Assembly (NCBI GenBank): GCA_964059195.1
Contig: CAXKWD010000005.1
Coordinates: 40,563,825 to 40,627,824, forward strand
DNA from: Ectobius pallidus
Taxonomy: Eukaryota > Arthropoda > Insecta > Blattodea > Ectobiidae
Reading direction: 5' to 3'
DNA: 64,000 nt
Shown: positions 20,521 through 34,109 of the stretch, piece after piece
Layout of the letters: each line of letters starts with the position of its first letter
How positions within the stretch are numbered: the first letter of the stretch is position 1
Notes under the pieces: model-generated
Seen by the model: only the letters and a program-made list of their open reading frames with translations
Databases searched by the model: none
Told to the model about the DNA's origin: nothing
Program-made: the position numbers and the translations under genes

Positions 20521-22685
20521 GTATCTCTGTTCCATGTTAATGTATCGAGGAGTGCATATTCCAAATGGGGGAAACGTATATCTCGTGGACCATACAGATT
20601 GTATAGGATCCAAATGTATTTTGCCATTGTTTTAATACAGATGATTTGTGCAAAATCTATGATTGTAATGTTTCATCTTTTCCCCCGTGTACTACCTTAA
20701 TCGAGTTATGAATGCATTAAAATTATTGATGGCTACCTGTAATACATAGCGAATGTTATAGTTTGCGACTCTCACTAGGGTTAATCTAAAAATTAAATAC
20801 CAGAGTGTTCCATTTGGGTATAACATGAAATGAATCACAACGAGAAACGTTTTCGTTCCTAAAATATTAAAGCTTCCATCCAAATAATGAATGTGCCCTT
20901 TGATGTAATAATGGTGAGTAATAACTTACACTCGCCACTGAAATAAACATAATCCAATGAGACTTGGTTGAAATGTCAGGATACCGTAGGAAATGAATCA
21001 ACAAAGCAAATATGTCTGGTCTGTCTCATAGGCCTACTCAGTTTAGCTCTAGCTTCATCTAGCGCAGTAAAACGAGGAAGGAATAAATGAATTGCAAGTG
21101 CTGCATTTAAACTGCTTTAAGAATTACCGGTCTGCTGGTATGGACATATCTTGGTACATACTATCCATTCACAGAAAAACTATCCTTCTAGTAAATATTT
21201 ACATTAATCTTCCTAACCAATTCATCGGTGCCAGAAGAAAATACAATAAATGTGCATTTGTTCTGAAACATAAAAAGAACATGGCATCTAATTTCAGAAT
21301 GTTATTAAAAATAAAATAACCTCCATAATAGAGATTTCACAACTGAATAAAATCCACATAACAAAGTGAACTGCAGAACACGAAAAAATAATAGGGGATC
21401 AAATATAACGCTTTATTTAAATACTTTACAAACACAAATTTAAGATATCAATTGAAACTGATTTGTTCGTATTATGGTGTTTTTAAAGCTTTAAAACCCC
21501 AAGAGTTTTACGTTTTTCCAATGGGACATCATAAACTTGTATACGCCAGTATTCTACATAAACTGTGCACAATCAGACAATGCCATTTATGCGGAACAAT
21601 GGACAGATGGACAATCGAGCGTGAACAATTGGATTCCGTAGTGAATATTACAACTACAGAACCCTAAACAGTTACATGCCAATTACAGTATTAACATTTT
21701 GGTGTTTTTTTTATATCTCTTTCTACTTATCCTAGAAGGACTAAGGTATGACAGTCTATGGGAGAAGAGACTTTATCTTCTCAGGCCTCATGTTACAGGA
21801 GAAACGAAAAAAACACACCGGTATGTCAGAATTTCTTGATTTTAGATTATTGCACCAAGCTGCCTACAGGCTTACTTAATAACTGCTAGATAAATAATTT
21901 AATTTTCCAACCATCGATGGAATGAAGATTCATTTCGTTACTGTACTATTAAGCTTTACTCATTAAAGTATGAACTGCGTTTTCAAAATGAAAGTTTTCA
22001 GAACTTAAAATTCAGAAGAACAAAATTTCTACAATATTTTGAATTCTGAAACCAATTAAAAACTCTTTGTTCAGAATATTTTCCTCTATAAATTCTTATT
22101 TTCCGTGCACTATCAAAACCGTTGGAAGGGAAGACAAAAGATTTTATGAAAGAAATTACTGCAGTCGTATTGGAAGGCAATTCAATACTTGTAAGAGAAG
22201 AAAAGAGGATATTTTAAACTTAATTCTGCCGTAATTGATATATTCAACTGCAGAGTTAATCACTAATACATATTCGAGATATCCTTCGAGGATGTGACAC
22301 GAAGCATGCTAATGAAATTATCTCGCCTTAATTTTGTCTTTTTTAAATGTACTTTTTTGAGAATTACTGATATACTTTCAATTTTGCACGGTAACTGTTT
22401 AGGGTTTGATTGAAGATTTTATTTCAAGCATTTATTTTTTCTGGGTAGATAGCGAATAAGGAAATTCTTATAGGCCACGTTCTCTAGCCGACCAAGACTG
22501 AACAGAGTTAAGAATAACCTCTCTTGCAATCATCGGTTAATTTTAAACAAGAATAACGATTTTTAAATTAAAAAAGTAAATCCATATTTAAGCGTTTCGT
22601 GTCTAAAGTCTAAATCAATTGATACATGAAAATACACGAACAGGTAACATTTCCCTTACTGGTTTACAAGTGGTACTTGAAGTAC
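20521..22685. other. No recognised gene or repeat
   Basis: AT-rich sequence. Chance frames up to 75 codons show no family resemblance and no splice-bounded coding pattern. Confidence 0.5.
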
Positions 22686-22689
22686 TTAC

Positions 22690-23280
22690 TCGATAGCAAT
22701 AGACAATTACTTGTATATTTTATGGAACCCGAAAGATCATTGCCGCGCTTACATGAGGCCGCCATTGAATCCTGTTCTGTGCTAACTCCATTAAATCATC
22801 CCTCGTAAATCCTACTTCACTTAAATCTATTCAAATATTGTCCTCCCACCTAAGTCAAGATCCTCCATGTGGTCTCCTTCTGTCAGGTCTCCCAGACAAT
22901 ATTTTTGAAATATGTCTTTCCTCCCCCAAGCATAGAACATGTCCAGCACATTTCATCCTCAGTGATTTAATTACCTTAATTATAGTCGGTGAAGAGTACA
23001 GGTTATGAAGCTCGCCATTAAGCAGTTTTCTCCAGTTCCCGTCTACATATCTCTTAGGTCCGAATATTTTCCTAAGCACTGTTCTCGAACACTCATAATA
23101 TGTTCTTCTCGAAGAGTAAGGGACCAAGTTTCATATTCATATCCTATATTACAACCGGAAGGGTAATTGATGGCGTTTCCTCGAGTTTAGACCTCAATAG
23201 GTTGATCAGTCTCTCTTTATTGTGCGGATTGGAGGGGAATAGTTCTTCATTCACTGCTATTCTGGTGCCAAAATTGAAAT
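22690..23280 (-). pseudogene. Non-LTR retrotransposon fragment, C-terminal end, second copy
   Basis: On the minus strand it reads LRKIFGPKRYVDGNWRKLLN, then GELHNLYSSPTIIKVIKSLR, then MKCAGHVLCLGEERHISKIL and GRP.RRRP. This is the standard tail of insect LINE polymerases (FGPKR..G.WR...N.EL..LY....I...IK..R..WAGHV.RM.E). It is the better-preserved relative of 1645-2200. Upstream, a frame change hides an 'ETW' region near 23130. It is 5'-truncated and broken. Confidence 0.82.
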
Positions 23281-23289
23281 AGATATCTA

Positions 23290-24880
23290 CTGACTTTCTC
23301 ATTTGGTAGCATCTTCCTTGTTCGGCGCCTTAGTGCTATTTGGTGAGTTGATGTTCCATCATCTCCTCCTCCCTGAGTAGTGGGTCTTGACAAATTTCAC
23401 GTATTCATCACGTATCCTTTCATTTCTAAAATATATGACCAGTGTAAAACCTGAGCCCCTCCACACATCCCATGCAGACGCTGAATCCGATATAAAAAAG
23501 TGGTAGAAAATGACGGGGATTCTTAAATGTGTATTTCTAATATATACATTATATATATATATATATATAAATAAAGCAGAATAAAAATATCTTTCATAAC
23601 ATATATTTCATTCGGAATGTGAAATCCAATTTTATTTAATTTAATTACAGACCGCTCTTTCTCTTGCCGTCACAACATACATTAAATAAAGTTTAGTAAA
23701 TTAGATTGAGAAGGAGACGTGGACATAAGAGAATCAAACTAACACACGTGAAGAGTTTAGAGATGACAGCTTCTTACTTTTAAAAATAAAGATAAAATAT
23801 AGTTTTCTAAGTGAATATAACTTATATTTTATGTTCTAATTAAGTGGGCATATTAAGTAGACGAGTTGAAACACGCATGATCAGTTAATAATTATGGATG
23901 CAAAGAATAATAATTATGAACACTATTACCCATGCAATACACTGCTGGACTTCAAGGAACGTGACTGTTGAGCTGTTTTTTGCTTCCTTCCTATGTAATT
24001 CGATTTCTCCTCTTAGATTGCAATTCAAAGAATAAAATCCGATATTCATGTCTACTCGCAGGGGATTAGTTCGACACTCCGCTCCGCATTCCACCCTCTT
24101 CAATTAAATTGCTTTTCCGGATTCTGTGGTAAGGAGTTTTTGTTCCTAAGCCGGTCTGAGGTAATTACTCATATACTTAACACTGAAAGTTATAATCTCC
24201 ACACCCAAGTACTGTTCGACTTGGTTATAGTCCATATGAAAACAATTTTCTTCTCAATATTTTTGAGAAAACAGAATAAGAAATAAGGAATAATTTGAAA
24301 TTCATCTGAAATGTCTGTGATCTTCAAACAATGTGCAGTAAGATATTCCACAATTATTCTTCTAGTACACACTGTAACTTATCAGAAACCACAGAAAGTA
24401 GATAATCTATCCCTTTTTCTTCTCGTCATAAGAAGAAAATCGGTGATCTTCATTATAGCAAAACAGCATAACTCAATGGTAAGTAATAGAGGTCTGCATA
24501 ATCCCAACACAAGATAATTCACTACAATAAATAAAATCAGACACGTAAAACCACTTACTTTTAAGGCTATAGGCTCGTCAAAATCTGATGCATTTTCGTA
24601 AAAATTACACATTTTACACAACGGCTTTTTACCGATCAAAACACGTGTAATTTAAATACCGAACAGTGAGCTTGGAATTTTCTTTCAAATTAGCCTTCAG
24701 TTTCATCGATATTTATTTACTACTTAATTATTTACTATTTTTTATTTCTTAAGTTCTCCGAAATCATCATATAAAGAACTATTCTTTTTTAAGCAATCGT
24801 TGTTTCATTTGGGGTGTGATATAACTATTATAAAGGCTTTAAGGTGGTAACTGAACAATTGTTTATAATTTTACGGCCTT
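23290..24880. other. No recognised gene; contains a short (TA)n near 23551-23570
   Basis: No domain or terminal repeat recognised. Frames opposite each other near 24190-24640 are chance overlaps. Confidence 0.45.
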
Positions 24881-24889
24881 TTTTAAAGA

Positions 24890-25745
24890 GCAATATCAAT
24901 CAATCTATCAATATTTATTTAATCCTTTAAACTGTATTGTACCATTTATTGGACTTCTCAGTACAAATACAAATACATAAACAATAAGTCAAGTAGGCCT
25001 ACTACCTAAAACGTAGCTCCATGATACAAATAAAATGTAGACACATGGTACAGATAAAAAACACATTTCAAATACATAATCCAGAATGATAATAAACGAT
25101 TAAAATGAAATAGGGCTAAGATGTCAAAATATTAAATTAACATTTGCATTAAAATATTCCTGTACATTATAGTAAGGGTTGGCACTTAGCCAAAATTTTA
25201 ACACATTTTTTAATCTGTTAAAGATAATCAGGTATTCCTCTGTTGGTATTCTGTTGAACATATCCACTGCAATATTGTTATACCACTGTTTATATTTTGC
25301 CAGCCTTGCATTGGGTTTGGCTATCAAATAATTAAACCTGGTAAGATAGCTGGTTGTGAATTTTGTAAATTGAAATTGGCTAAATTAACCTTCACGGCAA
25401 GAAGCCAATTATAAATGTATTAGTTAAAAACTGTGAGTATTCCTAATTTGGTGAATAATGGACGACAATGAGCATCAAATGTTAAACTGGAAATAATTCG
25501 TTCAGCTTTTTTTTCTGTAGGATATGTATTTTACTCACATTAGCACCGTTACCCATAAATGGACTCCGTAACATAGAATGCTGTGAAAGAAGACTAATAT
25601 GCCTGTTTCAAATAATCACTGGGTACTGAAGATTTTAAGTGCCGAAGTAAATATAAAACTAGAGACAATATATTACAGACATGAGCAATATGGTCATTCC
25701 ATGTTAATTTTGAATCTAACATTACACCTAGCAGTTTTAGTCTAG
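24890..25745 (-). pseudogene. CR1-like LINE fragment, C-terminal third of ORF2
   Basis: Read on the minus strand from 25745, with stops and shifts: RLKLLGVMLDSKLTWNDHIA, then HVCNILSLVLYLLRHLKSSV, then SLTFDAHCRPLFTKLGILTV, then YKQWYNNIAVDMFNRIP and FWLSANPYYNVQEYF near 25150. The same blocks occur in the LINE at 11.8-16.4 kb (KLLGIYIDKHLSWK; DHCKPLFISERILTV; the FYSIKEF-type end), so this is the same family, 5'-truncated. An AT-rich 3' tail near 24890-24990 completes it. Confidence 0.82.
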
Positions 25746-25793
25746 TCAACGAAGGGGTTGTAGATGACATGGGGAGGGGGATAATTTTTTTCC

Positions 25794-25796
<3 letters not shown>

Positions 25797-25828
<32 letters not shown>
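25797..25828. repeat. (TA)n microsatellite
   Basis: About 16 TA units just beyond the truncated 5' side of the LINE fragment. Confidence 0.9.
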
Positions 25829-25829
<1 letters not shown>

Positions 25830-25831
<2 letters not shown>

Positions 25832-28660
25832 ACATGTTTATTCTGCTTTTCATAAACAACATTATTTATTCAATGAATAAATGTACCCATTATACATTTC
25901 AGCTTTATGCTTCTTGAATAACAATAGGTTTTATAGATGATGGCTGAATCTTCAGGAAGCGGCAAGCAGGAAGCGTTGTCGCTCTTCCAGAAGATGTTTC
26001 ATAATATTCAAATCATTCACCATTATAATGTTCTGAATTCATGTTCAAGCACAAGGTTCCAGTAATCAATTACTTTAACGTACGAAGTAGATAAACCCGG
26101 ATGACCACCATGATTACGTGAAAATGATCATAATATTAGCAACTGTTGTAATTTACGTTAAGCGGGGGCGGGAAGGGCGGTCCGCCCCAGGTCCCGGTTT
26201 GAACCCCCAAACATTTTATTTACTTAAATTTATTAGACCAGTGACGAATCTTGGCATGATTGAATAGACAGTTGTCTTTTAAACAACATTAGGCCTATAC
26301 ATTTTAAAACAATGAATGAAGTAAAAAAAACATTAGAAACAACCCCCATTGGAAGGAACATAGACCCAGTGTAATAACAATAAACCCCGACAAGCACGAC
26401 AAGCTTAGCCCTAATATCGATTGAGAACTCTGTTGTAAAATGAGTCAATTTTAGTGATGTAATAACAAAATTTTCAGAGGTAAAACTCGCATTTTTTTTT
26501 AAATTTATGTACTGATAAATTTACTATTAATCTACTTCTTAAATCTTTGCTGTTTTTTTGTTTGGTTTTCTTTTTTTTTACGTAACATAATATCATGAAA
26601 TCACAACTATTTTGTGGACCAATCTTTTCATTGGCTGGGCCGAAGTCATGGCATCTAATGTGGATTCCTCCTGCCATAAGTCAGTACTGTTACTCTAAGC
26701 AAACTTATTATAAAAACTATGTTGACTAATGTGTAATAAAAATGTAAATCCCAAATGGAAGAAAAAAACGTAGACCTAATCCATTGTTACATAGTTTATT
26801 CAGGATTCATAGAAATAATATAAATTAGGCAGTTTACTATCGTATATTTGTGTACACTGCGTGAACTATAAATTGTCAATATTGGGTAGGCCTCGATATT
26901 GATTAGCGCCCCAAATCTGCATCACTGTTGGTACACCTCTGAGTTCAGATCTACGAGTTCCCTTTGTCATAAATAATTATGTAGTTACAATGAATAATCA
27001 GCTTATATTCTGCTTATAGGAAAAATAATACAAGTCACATTAACTGAGTATCTTGACTCTATGAATTCGAATTTCACAAATTAAGAATAAATGTAGCACT
27101 ATAATGCTTTATGTTGAACACTTACAGTCCTTTAGATGTAGACGTAGATGATAAATTGTTGAAATTCGAAAGTCCCACTTCGAAAAAATATAGCTAACCT
27201 TGTACAGAAACAGCCAAGAAGGAAAGACAGCATGGCGTACCTTCAAATTTATGACTCGTAATGAATGTAGATGCGTTTAGGCATGATTGGAGTAACTATC
27301 GATGACTTTGTTCGAATACCACTTATATTTGAAATAGGCTGACTAGCCTAGAAGACGTTTGTCTTAAAAGAAGAGGTGACTAGAAGTAGTGAATTATGGG
27401 AGAACCTATGGGGACTACAGAAATGACGAAACTAAACTCTCATACCCAGAGTCAATTTACATAATGTAATAACTTAAATTAGATCACAAGTAATAAAACT
27501 CTCAATAAAGTAACGAACTGAAAGAAATGCAGATTAAAACAAAATTAAATATTAATTTAAACTAAACTTGTATGTATTAAATTATGAATATGTTAGCGTG
27601 GTAAAAACACAAGGCCTCTTAGAACAAATTATAAAAACCAATTATTGCTGAATGACAAGCACGAAATACTGTCAGCTGTCACAAAAAAATAGACACAGAA
27701 GGACACCAAAATACTTGGCAGTATATAGAGAAATTAACAGATTACCGGTAAGCGACAAAAACAATCTATGAACCACAAGTTAGATAACCATTATAAAATT
27801 GACTTGAAGTAAACAAGAGATATAAAAGAAATTTGTGATAAGTATCAAATTAATAAGAAATAACGTTTTAAATAACTGAATATACCTACTAGAATAAAAA
27901 TTAATCACTACAGTAATGTAAATTCTACTATAGCAAATATCAAGATTACTACAGTAGTAGTTACTATAGCAATTATTTTAATATTCTTAAACCGGATTAA
28001 ACTAGAACGTGTTTCATTACGTTATTGTTAGTATTTGACCTGAGTAAAGGCAAGGTTTTTTACTCAGGTCTACAGCTAGGTAGAGTAAAGGATTCAAAAC
28101 GAAGAAAAAAGTATGCATTATCATAAGGGAAAGTCCAAAGGCAACATTTTACATTTAAAAACTTACAAATCCATTGAGCATTTTAGGTTAATGTTCAATA
28201 AAGTTTATATGGTAAGCCTACTGGATGCCAAAGATGCAGAATAAAACTGCAAGAATTTGTGTTTTAATATTAATGCACCAACAACTATAAATAACTCTTT
28301 ATTGGTAAAACAATGGGTCCAGTTTGATGCAATTGGTGACATGCGTGGGTTTATAAAGCGGCTGTTTTCGAAATATTGATGATAAATCAATAAACACAGT
28401 CAAATCTTTCATATTTCTGACCATGTTTCTTGATAACTTCTTATTTTGGACACATGCACCTTGCATATGGGACCTTGCTGAGGGTCATTTATTGCATTAA
28501 CAATACACTGCGAAGAAGGTTATCGGGATTGTGGAATTTCCCAAGAATCCACCATAAACTTTGTTTAGAGTCATGAAAATTAGAAGCATAGAAACTAACT
28601 CTGGTAGAAATGTGAATTTACTGTAGTAAGCTATTATACCTTTTTTCTACAGTTTTATGA
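25830..28660. other. No recognised gene
   Basis: AT-rich. One small perfect hairpin (GACCTGAGTAAA...TTTACTCAGGTC, 28037-28069) and a GC-rich patch near 26165-26200 (GGGCGGTCCGCCCC) stand out, but neither belongs to a feature I can name. Confidence 0.45.
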
Positions 28661-28670
28661 AACAAGTCCT

Positions 28671-28907
28671 TGGGAATTTTTTCTATCAAACTGCCCTCAA
28701 CGAGAATTTACATCGAGTACCTCGATTTTATTTTGGTTCACGAGTAGGTGGGAATTTTTTCTATCAAACTGCCCTCAACGAGAATTTACATCGAGTACCT
28801 CGATTTTATTTTGGTTCACGAGTAGGTGGGAATTTTTTCTATCAAACTGCCCTCAACGAGAATTTACATCGAGTACCTCGATTTTATTTTGGTTCACGAG
28901 TAGGTGG
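28671..28907 (+). repeat. Three exact tandem copies of a 78-bp unit (26 codons)
   Basis: The unit starts TGGGAATTTTTTCTATCAAA and ends CACGAGTAGG. Three copies follow at exact 78-bp steps (28671, 28749, 28827) with no difference that I can see. Because 78 is divisible by three, an 84-codon frame runs through all copies (unit NFFYQTALNENLHRVPRFYF plus GSRVGG), ending in TAA right after the array. Each unit contains the palindrome TCGAGTACCTCGA. No similarity to a known protein is recognised, and there is no splice or start context, so coding is doubtful. Confidence 0.9.
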
Positions 28908-28909
28908 AT

Positions 28910-30745
28910 AAAAGGTTACTTATGTTATGTAACGATAGGACACTAAAACATTGTATAGAAGACAATGCCGGTTATGCAGCAGACGGACTATGGAATAACA
29001 TGAGCTGCTTTAGGCCTCATAGGCCTACATGTTTTAGCAACGATAAAAGAAAATAGGTTTTTCCTACTCTCGTGTTGGTGGAACAGCGTTACTTCTTTGT
29101 TCGATTATGGTCGCACCAACATTATACGCGGCCTTAAAGCGTTAAACGAATAAAGAAGCTTTCCTAACGATATAATGGTAGCATTGATTAATACTGAGGT
29201 ATTCATGTTGGAGCAAAGAAAAAAGCGCCGATGAAAGATAAAGAGTGACGATAGTGAAATAATAAATTTTCACACATAGAAATGCAAGCACATCTATTAT
29301 TTATCGATTGCATGGTCCTCAAAATGGCATCAAATCTATAAATTATTTTTTAGATAGTTGAAGGTAAAAGAAGCATTTTTAACGGTAGACGATATGAATT
29401 CAAAGAAAAAAATTATGCCACTGAGTGTTATATAATTATGAGACTCCAGGGCGAACAATGTTGATTACTTCGAATGGGAAATAAAGTTTTAATGAAGAAT
29501 AATTGCATATGATTATTGTATAGATACAGTCTTGTATAAATTGAAAATGTTAAAATTCATTACGCCTTTTTAAACACTATTTCTCATGGTGGTCGCCAAA
29601 ATGTCTTACTTGTTGGCTGAAAAGCGTTGTCCATTCCATCTCTTATATTGGCAGCAATGTAGGAGAAATCAATCACCTTTGTCTGCGCAAGTGCATACTA
29701 GGTGGCAGGACTGTTCACGAACAGCTGTAAAGCTTCCAAAATGGTTGCAGCTACGCATTAAGAATTATTATTTCACAAATATTAACGCCTGTCTAAAATT
29801 TAGAATAAGATACACGTGGTAAAATGATTTTATTTTGCTCATAGGATTCCTTCATTCACCCTTACGTGTTCGTTCCGCAAACATACCTATTCGCAAATAA
29901 AATCTTCATTTTAGCTCTTGTATCAAAAATAACTATAATAATATTCTACAATAAAGGAGATAGTCATTGGTCAGTTCATTAATTTGTTATACATTCGGGA
30001 CAATTAATTGCTCAAAGAAGTCGGAACTGATTCTTTGTGATAAGCAGGGAGATGTGGTGTTGGACGGATTATCGAATTTGTCATCGTATAATCAGCTGTC
30101 CAGGTTAACATACATTATCCATGAAAATAAGTTGTACGCAGACTACATGAGTAAAGTTCTGATATGAAAAGAATAGGCCTACTACAATGAGCGTATTTTA
30201 ACACAATTGTGTACACACTTTTTTTTCTTAAGTTCAAAGTTACGGCCAAAAATTATTTAGTTGCATGTGAAGTTATTTTAAACACGGGACACGTTTTATA
30301 TCATAACAACAGCTACGTCGTTCTAGGGATATATCTACGCTTATACAATTGTAGCAACCCATTCTGTTGCCTCTTCGGGACACTAACCATTCTCTGCATG
30401 GAATGAATATAGAATGCTTGGATTTTATCCAGATGATGTCCCGAAAATGTCATAATTATAGGGACGACATGAAGTTCCGAGTCTTATTAACACCCGTACA
30501 CATATGTATAGAATCGGTTTAAGGTATATTTCTATTTTGCACGAGGCATATTACTCAGGACGCTTAGGCCTATATTTAACAAAGTTCGATACTTGCCAAT
30601 GGATGTTTCATTAGTCTTTCCAGTATTCTAATGCAAGCTATATTTATAAATTTGAAAAAAAAATAAAGATAAAAATATAAAATATATAGCTAAAAATATA
30701 GTTAAATTTATAAATTTGGCTGTAAACGTGTGTTTCTAGCATCTT
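28910..30745. other. No recognised gene
   Basis: AT-rich. The frames at 29586-29822 and 29967-30167 carry no domain I recognise. Confidence 0.45.
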
Positions 30746-31005
30746 AATTCTAGAGTGATAGGGAAAAAGCAAGTAAGTCAGAAAAACCAAAGTTTCAAGG
30801 GAGACAAAAAACGATTCATTTCCACAGCATTGTTACAATATTTAGTTCAGCCCACCCAGATAGTTTTACAAACTATCTTATACGATGTAAAAATATCTGG
30901 GCTGAACTAAATATTGTAACAATGCTGTGGAAATGAATTGTTTTTTGTCTTCCTTGAAACTTTGGTTTTCTGACTTATTCGCTTTTTCCCTATCACTCTA
31001 GAATT
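30746..31005. mobile_element. Fold-back (MITE-like) element with ~115-bp arms
   Basis: The left arm from AATTCTAGAGTGATAGGGAA runs to about 30862; the right arm ends TTCCCTATCACTCTAGAATT. The arms match over about 115 bp with few differences (for example GCAAGTAAG against GCGAATAAG), separated by a short AT-rich loop. The RNA would form one long hairpin. No coding capacity. The duplication at the ends is unclear, so the superfamily is open. Confidence 0.85.
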
Positions 31006-31300
31006 ATTAATTGGTTTGCACCGGACTATTAAATCCCGGCTGTAGAGTATGGCAGACAAAAAGTAAGGGACCATACGAAATACGAAAATTAAACAAAATT
31101 AACTAAACTAGTATTCATTTCAATTTTTTTAACTTCCATCAGCATAAAATACTTATATAATAGTTTTATTCTCAACACAATTTAGAGAGAATATTTGTTG
31201 AGAATAAAAGTATTGTATAATTATTTTATTGATAGAACTCAACGGTACCCACAATATTATTTTAAATATCGTCAGCATGGTACTGGAATTCTATGTAGGT

Positions 31301-32643
31301 CAGTGACCGGCATGTTCCGTGCTCTGTGACGTCATACTACAGAGCATCCGCGCTCTTTGCTCGGCAATATCTCCGTACTGAGCGTGGAGGAAGGGTTCAA
31401 CTGGCCAGTGGCGGAACGACGCCTATGCATTGACAGAGTGCGCTCCGATCTTCGTAGATAGTATGGGAATAGCACAATTACAATGCATTTGTACGAAAAC
31501 AAAATAGTACAACTGTGATAAATCAATGTAACAGAACAGTTTTGTTTGTAATGAAATTTAATATAGGCCCTACTTACACTAATCTGAAATGCATCCAGGT
31601 GCGGATGCGTCAGGTTATTTAAATGAGGCTCCGAAACTACTATAAACATACAAATACATAAAACATAAGAATACTTTAAGGAGTACTGCAAAACTTTGTC
31701 TACTCGGAAACTGAAAAATGTTAAAGTATACAAAATATACAAAATACACAAAATATACAAATTAAACTATACACCTTTGTGAGCACTATGCCAAGTATAG
31801 GCCTATTCAGACTTTTGATACACACCCTTACTTTGTGTCACTATCGTGCCCAAGCTCAAGGCATTGTCGAGATTTTTTCCCTCTTTTCTCGCGCACTAAT
31901 TTTGCAATATTAGGAGACATAGTCTGGCTAACACACAAACGAGAACATTTTTCATGTTCTGATCAGATAGGCGGTTTCCATGTTGTGGTTTGCAGATCTT
32001 CATACAAGAAAAGAACTATTCACATACATACGTCGATACAAATATACTCAACATTCTAGCAGCAAATATATTATGTAGTTGCCTGGGGAAATCTTCTATA
32101 AAATATAGATAGATCCTTTTTGTTTTGAAAGCGGTCTTTCATTTCAATATTCTTTTGCAAATCAATGACTTCTAGTTGCAATGACGTTGGAACACTGTCA
32201 ACATCCACAGAAAATGGTGTCGCAAATATGCAAATATCGGATTGGAGTTTTGCAAAATCTTGAAATCTGTAATAAAATATCCTGATCCAGTTCTTCTAAT
32301 ATTTGTACATAATTATTAATGTCTGTAATTGAATGACATACTGTAGACAACTTTGGAAAATGTGGCGTGTCTCCGAGGGTGACCTGACGTTTCCGTAAGT
32401 CTAGTATTAATCTGAATGCACTAAATTTACCATACATTTCACTGATTAACTGACCTCTGCACCCTTGCCATGGTTAATGCACGCAATTCAATGTACCATC
32501 ACGGCTCACCTTAACCCTACTGCTGCACTGAACGCCACTGCGCTAGTGCGTATTAACAGGAATGCAACTCAACTGCTCGCTCTCTCAAGCTCTTGCGAGA
32601 TGATCGGCTCTTACGTCACAACTGCAGCATCTGCCGGACACTG
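31301..32643 (-). mobile_element. Second hAT element (1343 bp) with perfect 8-bp target duplication
   Basis: The ends are CAGTGACCGGCA and TGCCGGACACTG (12-bp inverted repeat, one mismatch). ATGTAGGT lies directly outside both (31293-31300 and 32644-32651). A transposase relic lies on the minus strand near 32060-32437. The length is too short for a full hAT gene, so it is an internally deleted, non-autonomous copy. Both ends share a further TGTGACGT word about 25 bp inside. Its ends differ from the hAT at 5593-9053, so it is another hAT family. Confidence 0.9.
32060..32437 (-). pseudogene. hAT transposase relic (ZBED/SCAND3-like part)
   Basis: The frame reads GKFSAFRLILDLRKRQVTLG, then DTPHFPKLSTVCHSI and a helical stretch ILEELDQDILLQISRF. 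This resembles the hAT segment with 'F..KL.LW......G....FP.L..' seen in the SCAND3/GTF2IRD2-type transposase-derived proteins. No catalytic residues or dimerisation domain remain. It lies inside the second hAT element, which fits. Confidence 0.6.
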
Positions 32644-32651
32644 ATGTAGGT

Positions 32652-34100
32652 GGTTCCAAAGCAACATACTTGTATCTGAATGGATTGCTAACCCCAAATT
32701 TTCTAACTTTCTGGCACTACCAACTTAATTGGTACAGTAGTATAAAAAAATAAATATCTTGGATCTCTAAGCGTATCCAAGACCTCTTCGCCTATATAGG
32801 AGACATCTTACTTTTTAATTCAAGGAAACTATCTGTACAGGCCATAACATGCTGATCACAACCGGAGGTAGTAATGGGGCTATCGGATGGTGGTCTCTAT
32901 CTTTGTCCTATGACATGTTCTAGTGTTAGGCGTGCTGAGGTGTCCTCTGCACCTTATTATTAGACTCTCCAAAAAATACAGGGCCAAACTCTCGTTGGCT
33001 TCAGTTTTGAAGGACCAGCGATTTTTATACCTCAAGTTTTATTATTATGCTTTTATGATAATAACACCATAACTTAATTTAGCTAATTCTTTAACGAGAA
33101 ATACAGTACTAGGTGAAAGAGGGGAGTCAGTAGCACAACAATTAAGAAGTAGAGGCTATCGGATTAAATTTTTTTGACATCTACATTTTCAAAGAAGAAG
33201 GCAAAACATTTGACATTCTAGGACAAAGGAAAATACTGTCACATTCTGTGATAAAAGTTGTAGGTTATATTTATTTTGAACTATCTTTGCTCTTGAATCA
33301 TTTACACGAACATCATTCAGAAAGCTAGTCTGATACCAGTATGACCACTTTACTTTGCAGAATGTAATGTTTAATAAAAAAGGATAAAAGCTTCCTTTTA
33401 TGATGGAACAAGCATCTCATCGCAGCTCTTTCATCCCTGGAGCAAAGCTCTAAGTACAAAATGTTTAACTTACAAAGCAAGATAAAATCCACAGTAAAGA
33501 GGTTCCGTTAACAATACATTTAAGCTAAGAGATATTTTCTATGTATAACTGAACATACAAATGAAGCTAGAGATATTTTCTATGCATAACTTAACATACA
33601 AATGAAACAAGTCAAGTAGGTTTCTACTGCATAGTGCTTATATCGATGTTAATAATACCACGGATTTTATATGGAATCAACTTTATATCTGAAATCTTGT
33701 CCAATTCTATACACTTTCAGTATTAGGCTATCATTGTTTCGTTGAATAGATGAGCAATTTAGGATGTCATTATTGTATGAAAAATTAATTTCAAAGATGT
33801 TCTAAAATCAGCTAATTTAAAATTTTTCTAAGAGCAAGAACATAAAGCAGCCATACAGACTGCAGAGATATACTGTGACCTAATACTTGACAACTAAGAT
33901 TACACGATACTGAAATTTTGTGATTTTAAAAGGGGAGAAAGGCTTTCGCTGTAAATGCTTTGGATTTGTTACAATAACGATAAGGGCATTACTTTATTTT
34001 TACGATGGAATAAGAAATATATTGATTACGCCCTTCTGATAGGCTTATAACTTATAAGGTAGCAAGTTTATGTTTAAAAAATTCCCTTATACTTAACATG
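32652..34100. other. No recognised gene; small tandem duplication at 33523-33605
   Basis: The only structure noted is a roughly 45-bp unit repeated twice (AAGCTAAGAGATATTTTCTA..., then GAAGCTAGAGATATTTTCTA...). The rest is AT-rich sequence without recognisable content. Confidence 0.5.
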
Positions 34101-34109
34101 GGATTAATT

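Noticed and set aside
28037..28069. Perfect 12-bp hairpin as a regulatory RNA or terminator
   Set aside because: Isolated, with no gene context in a eukaryotic setting; chance or a small repeat relic is enough.
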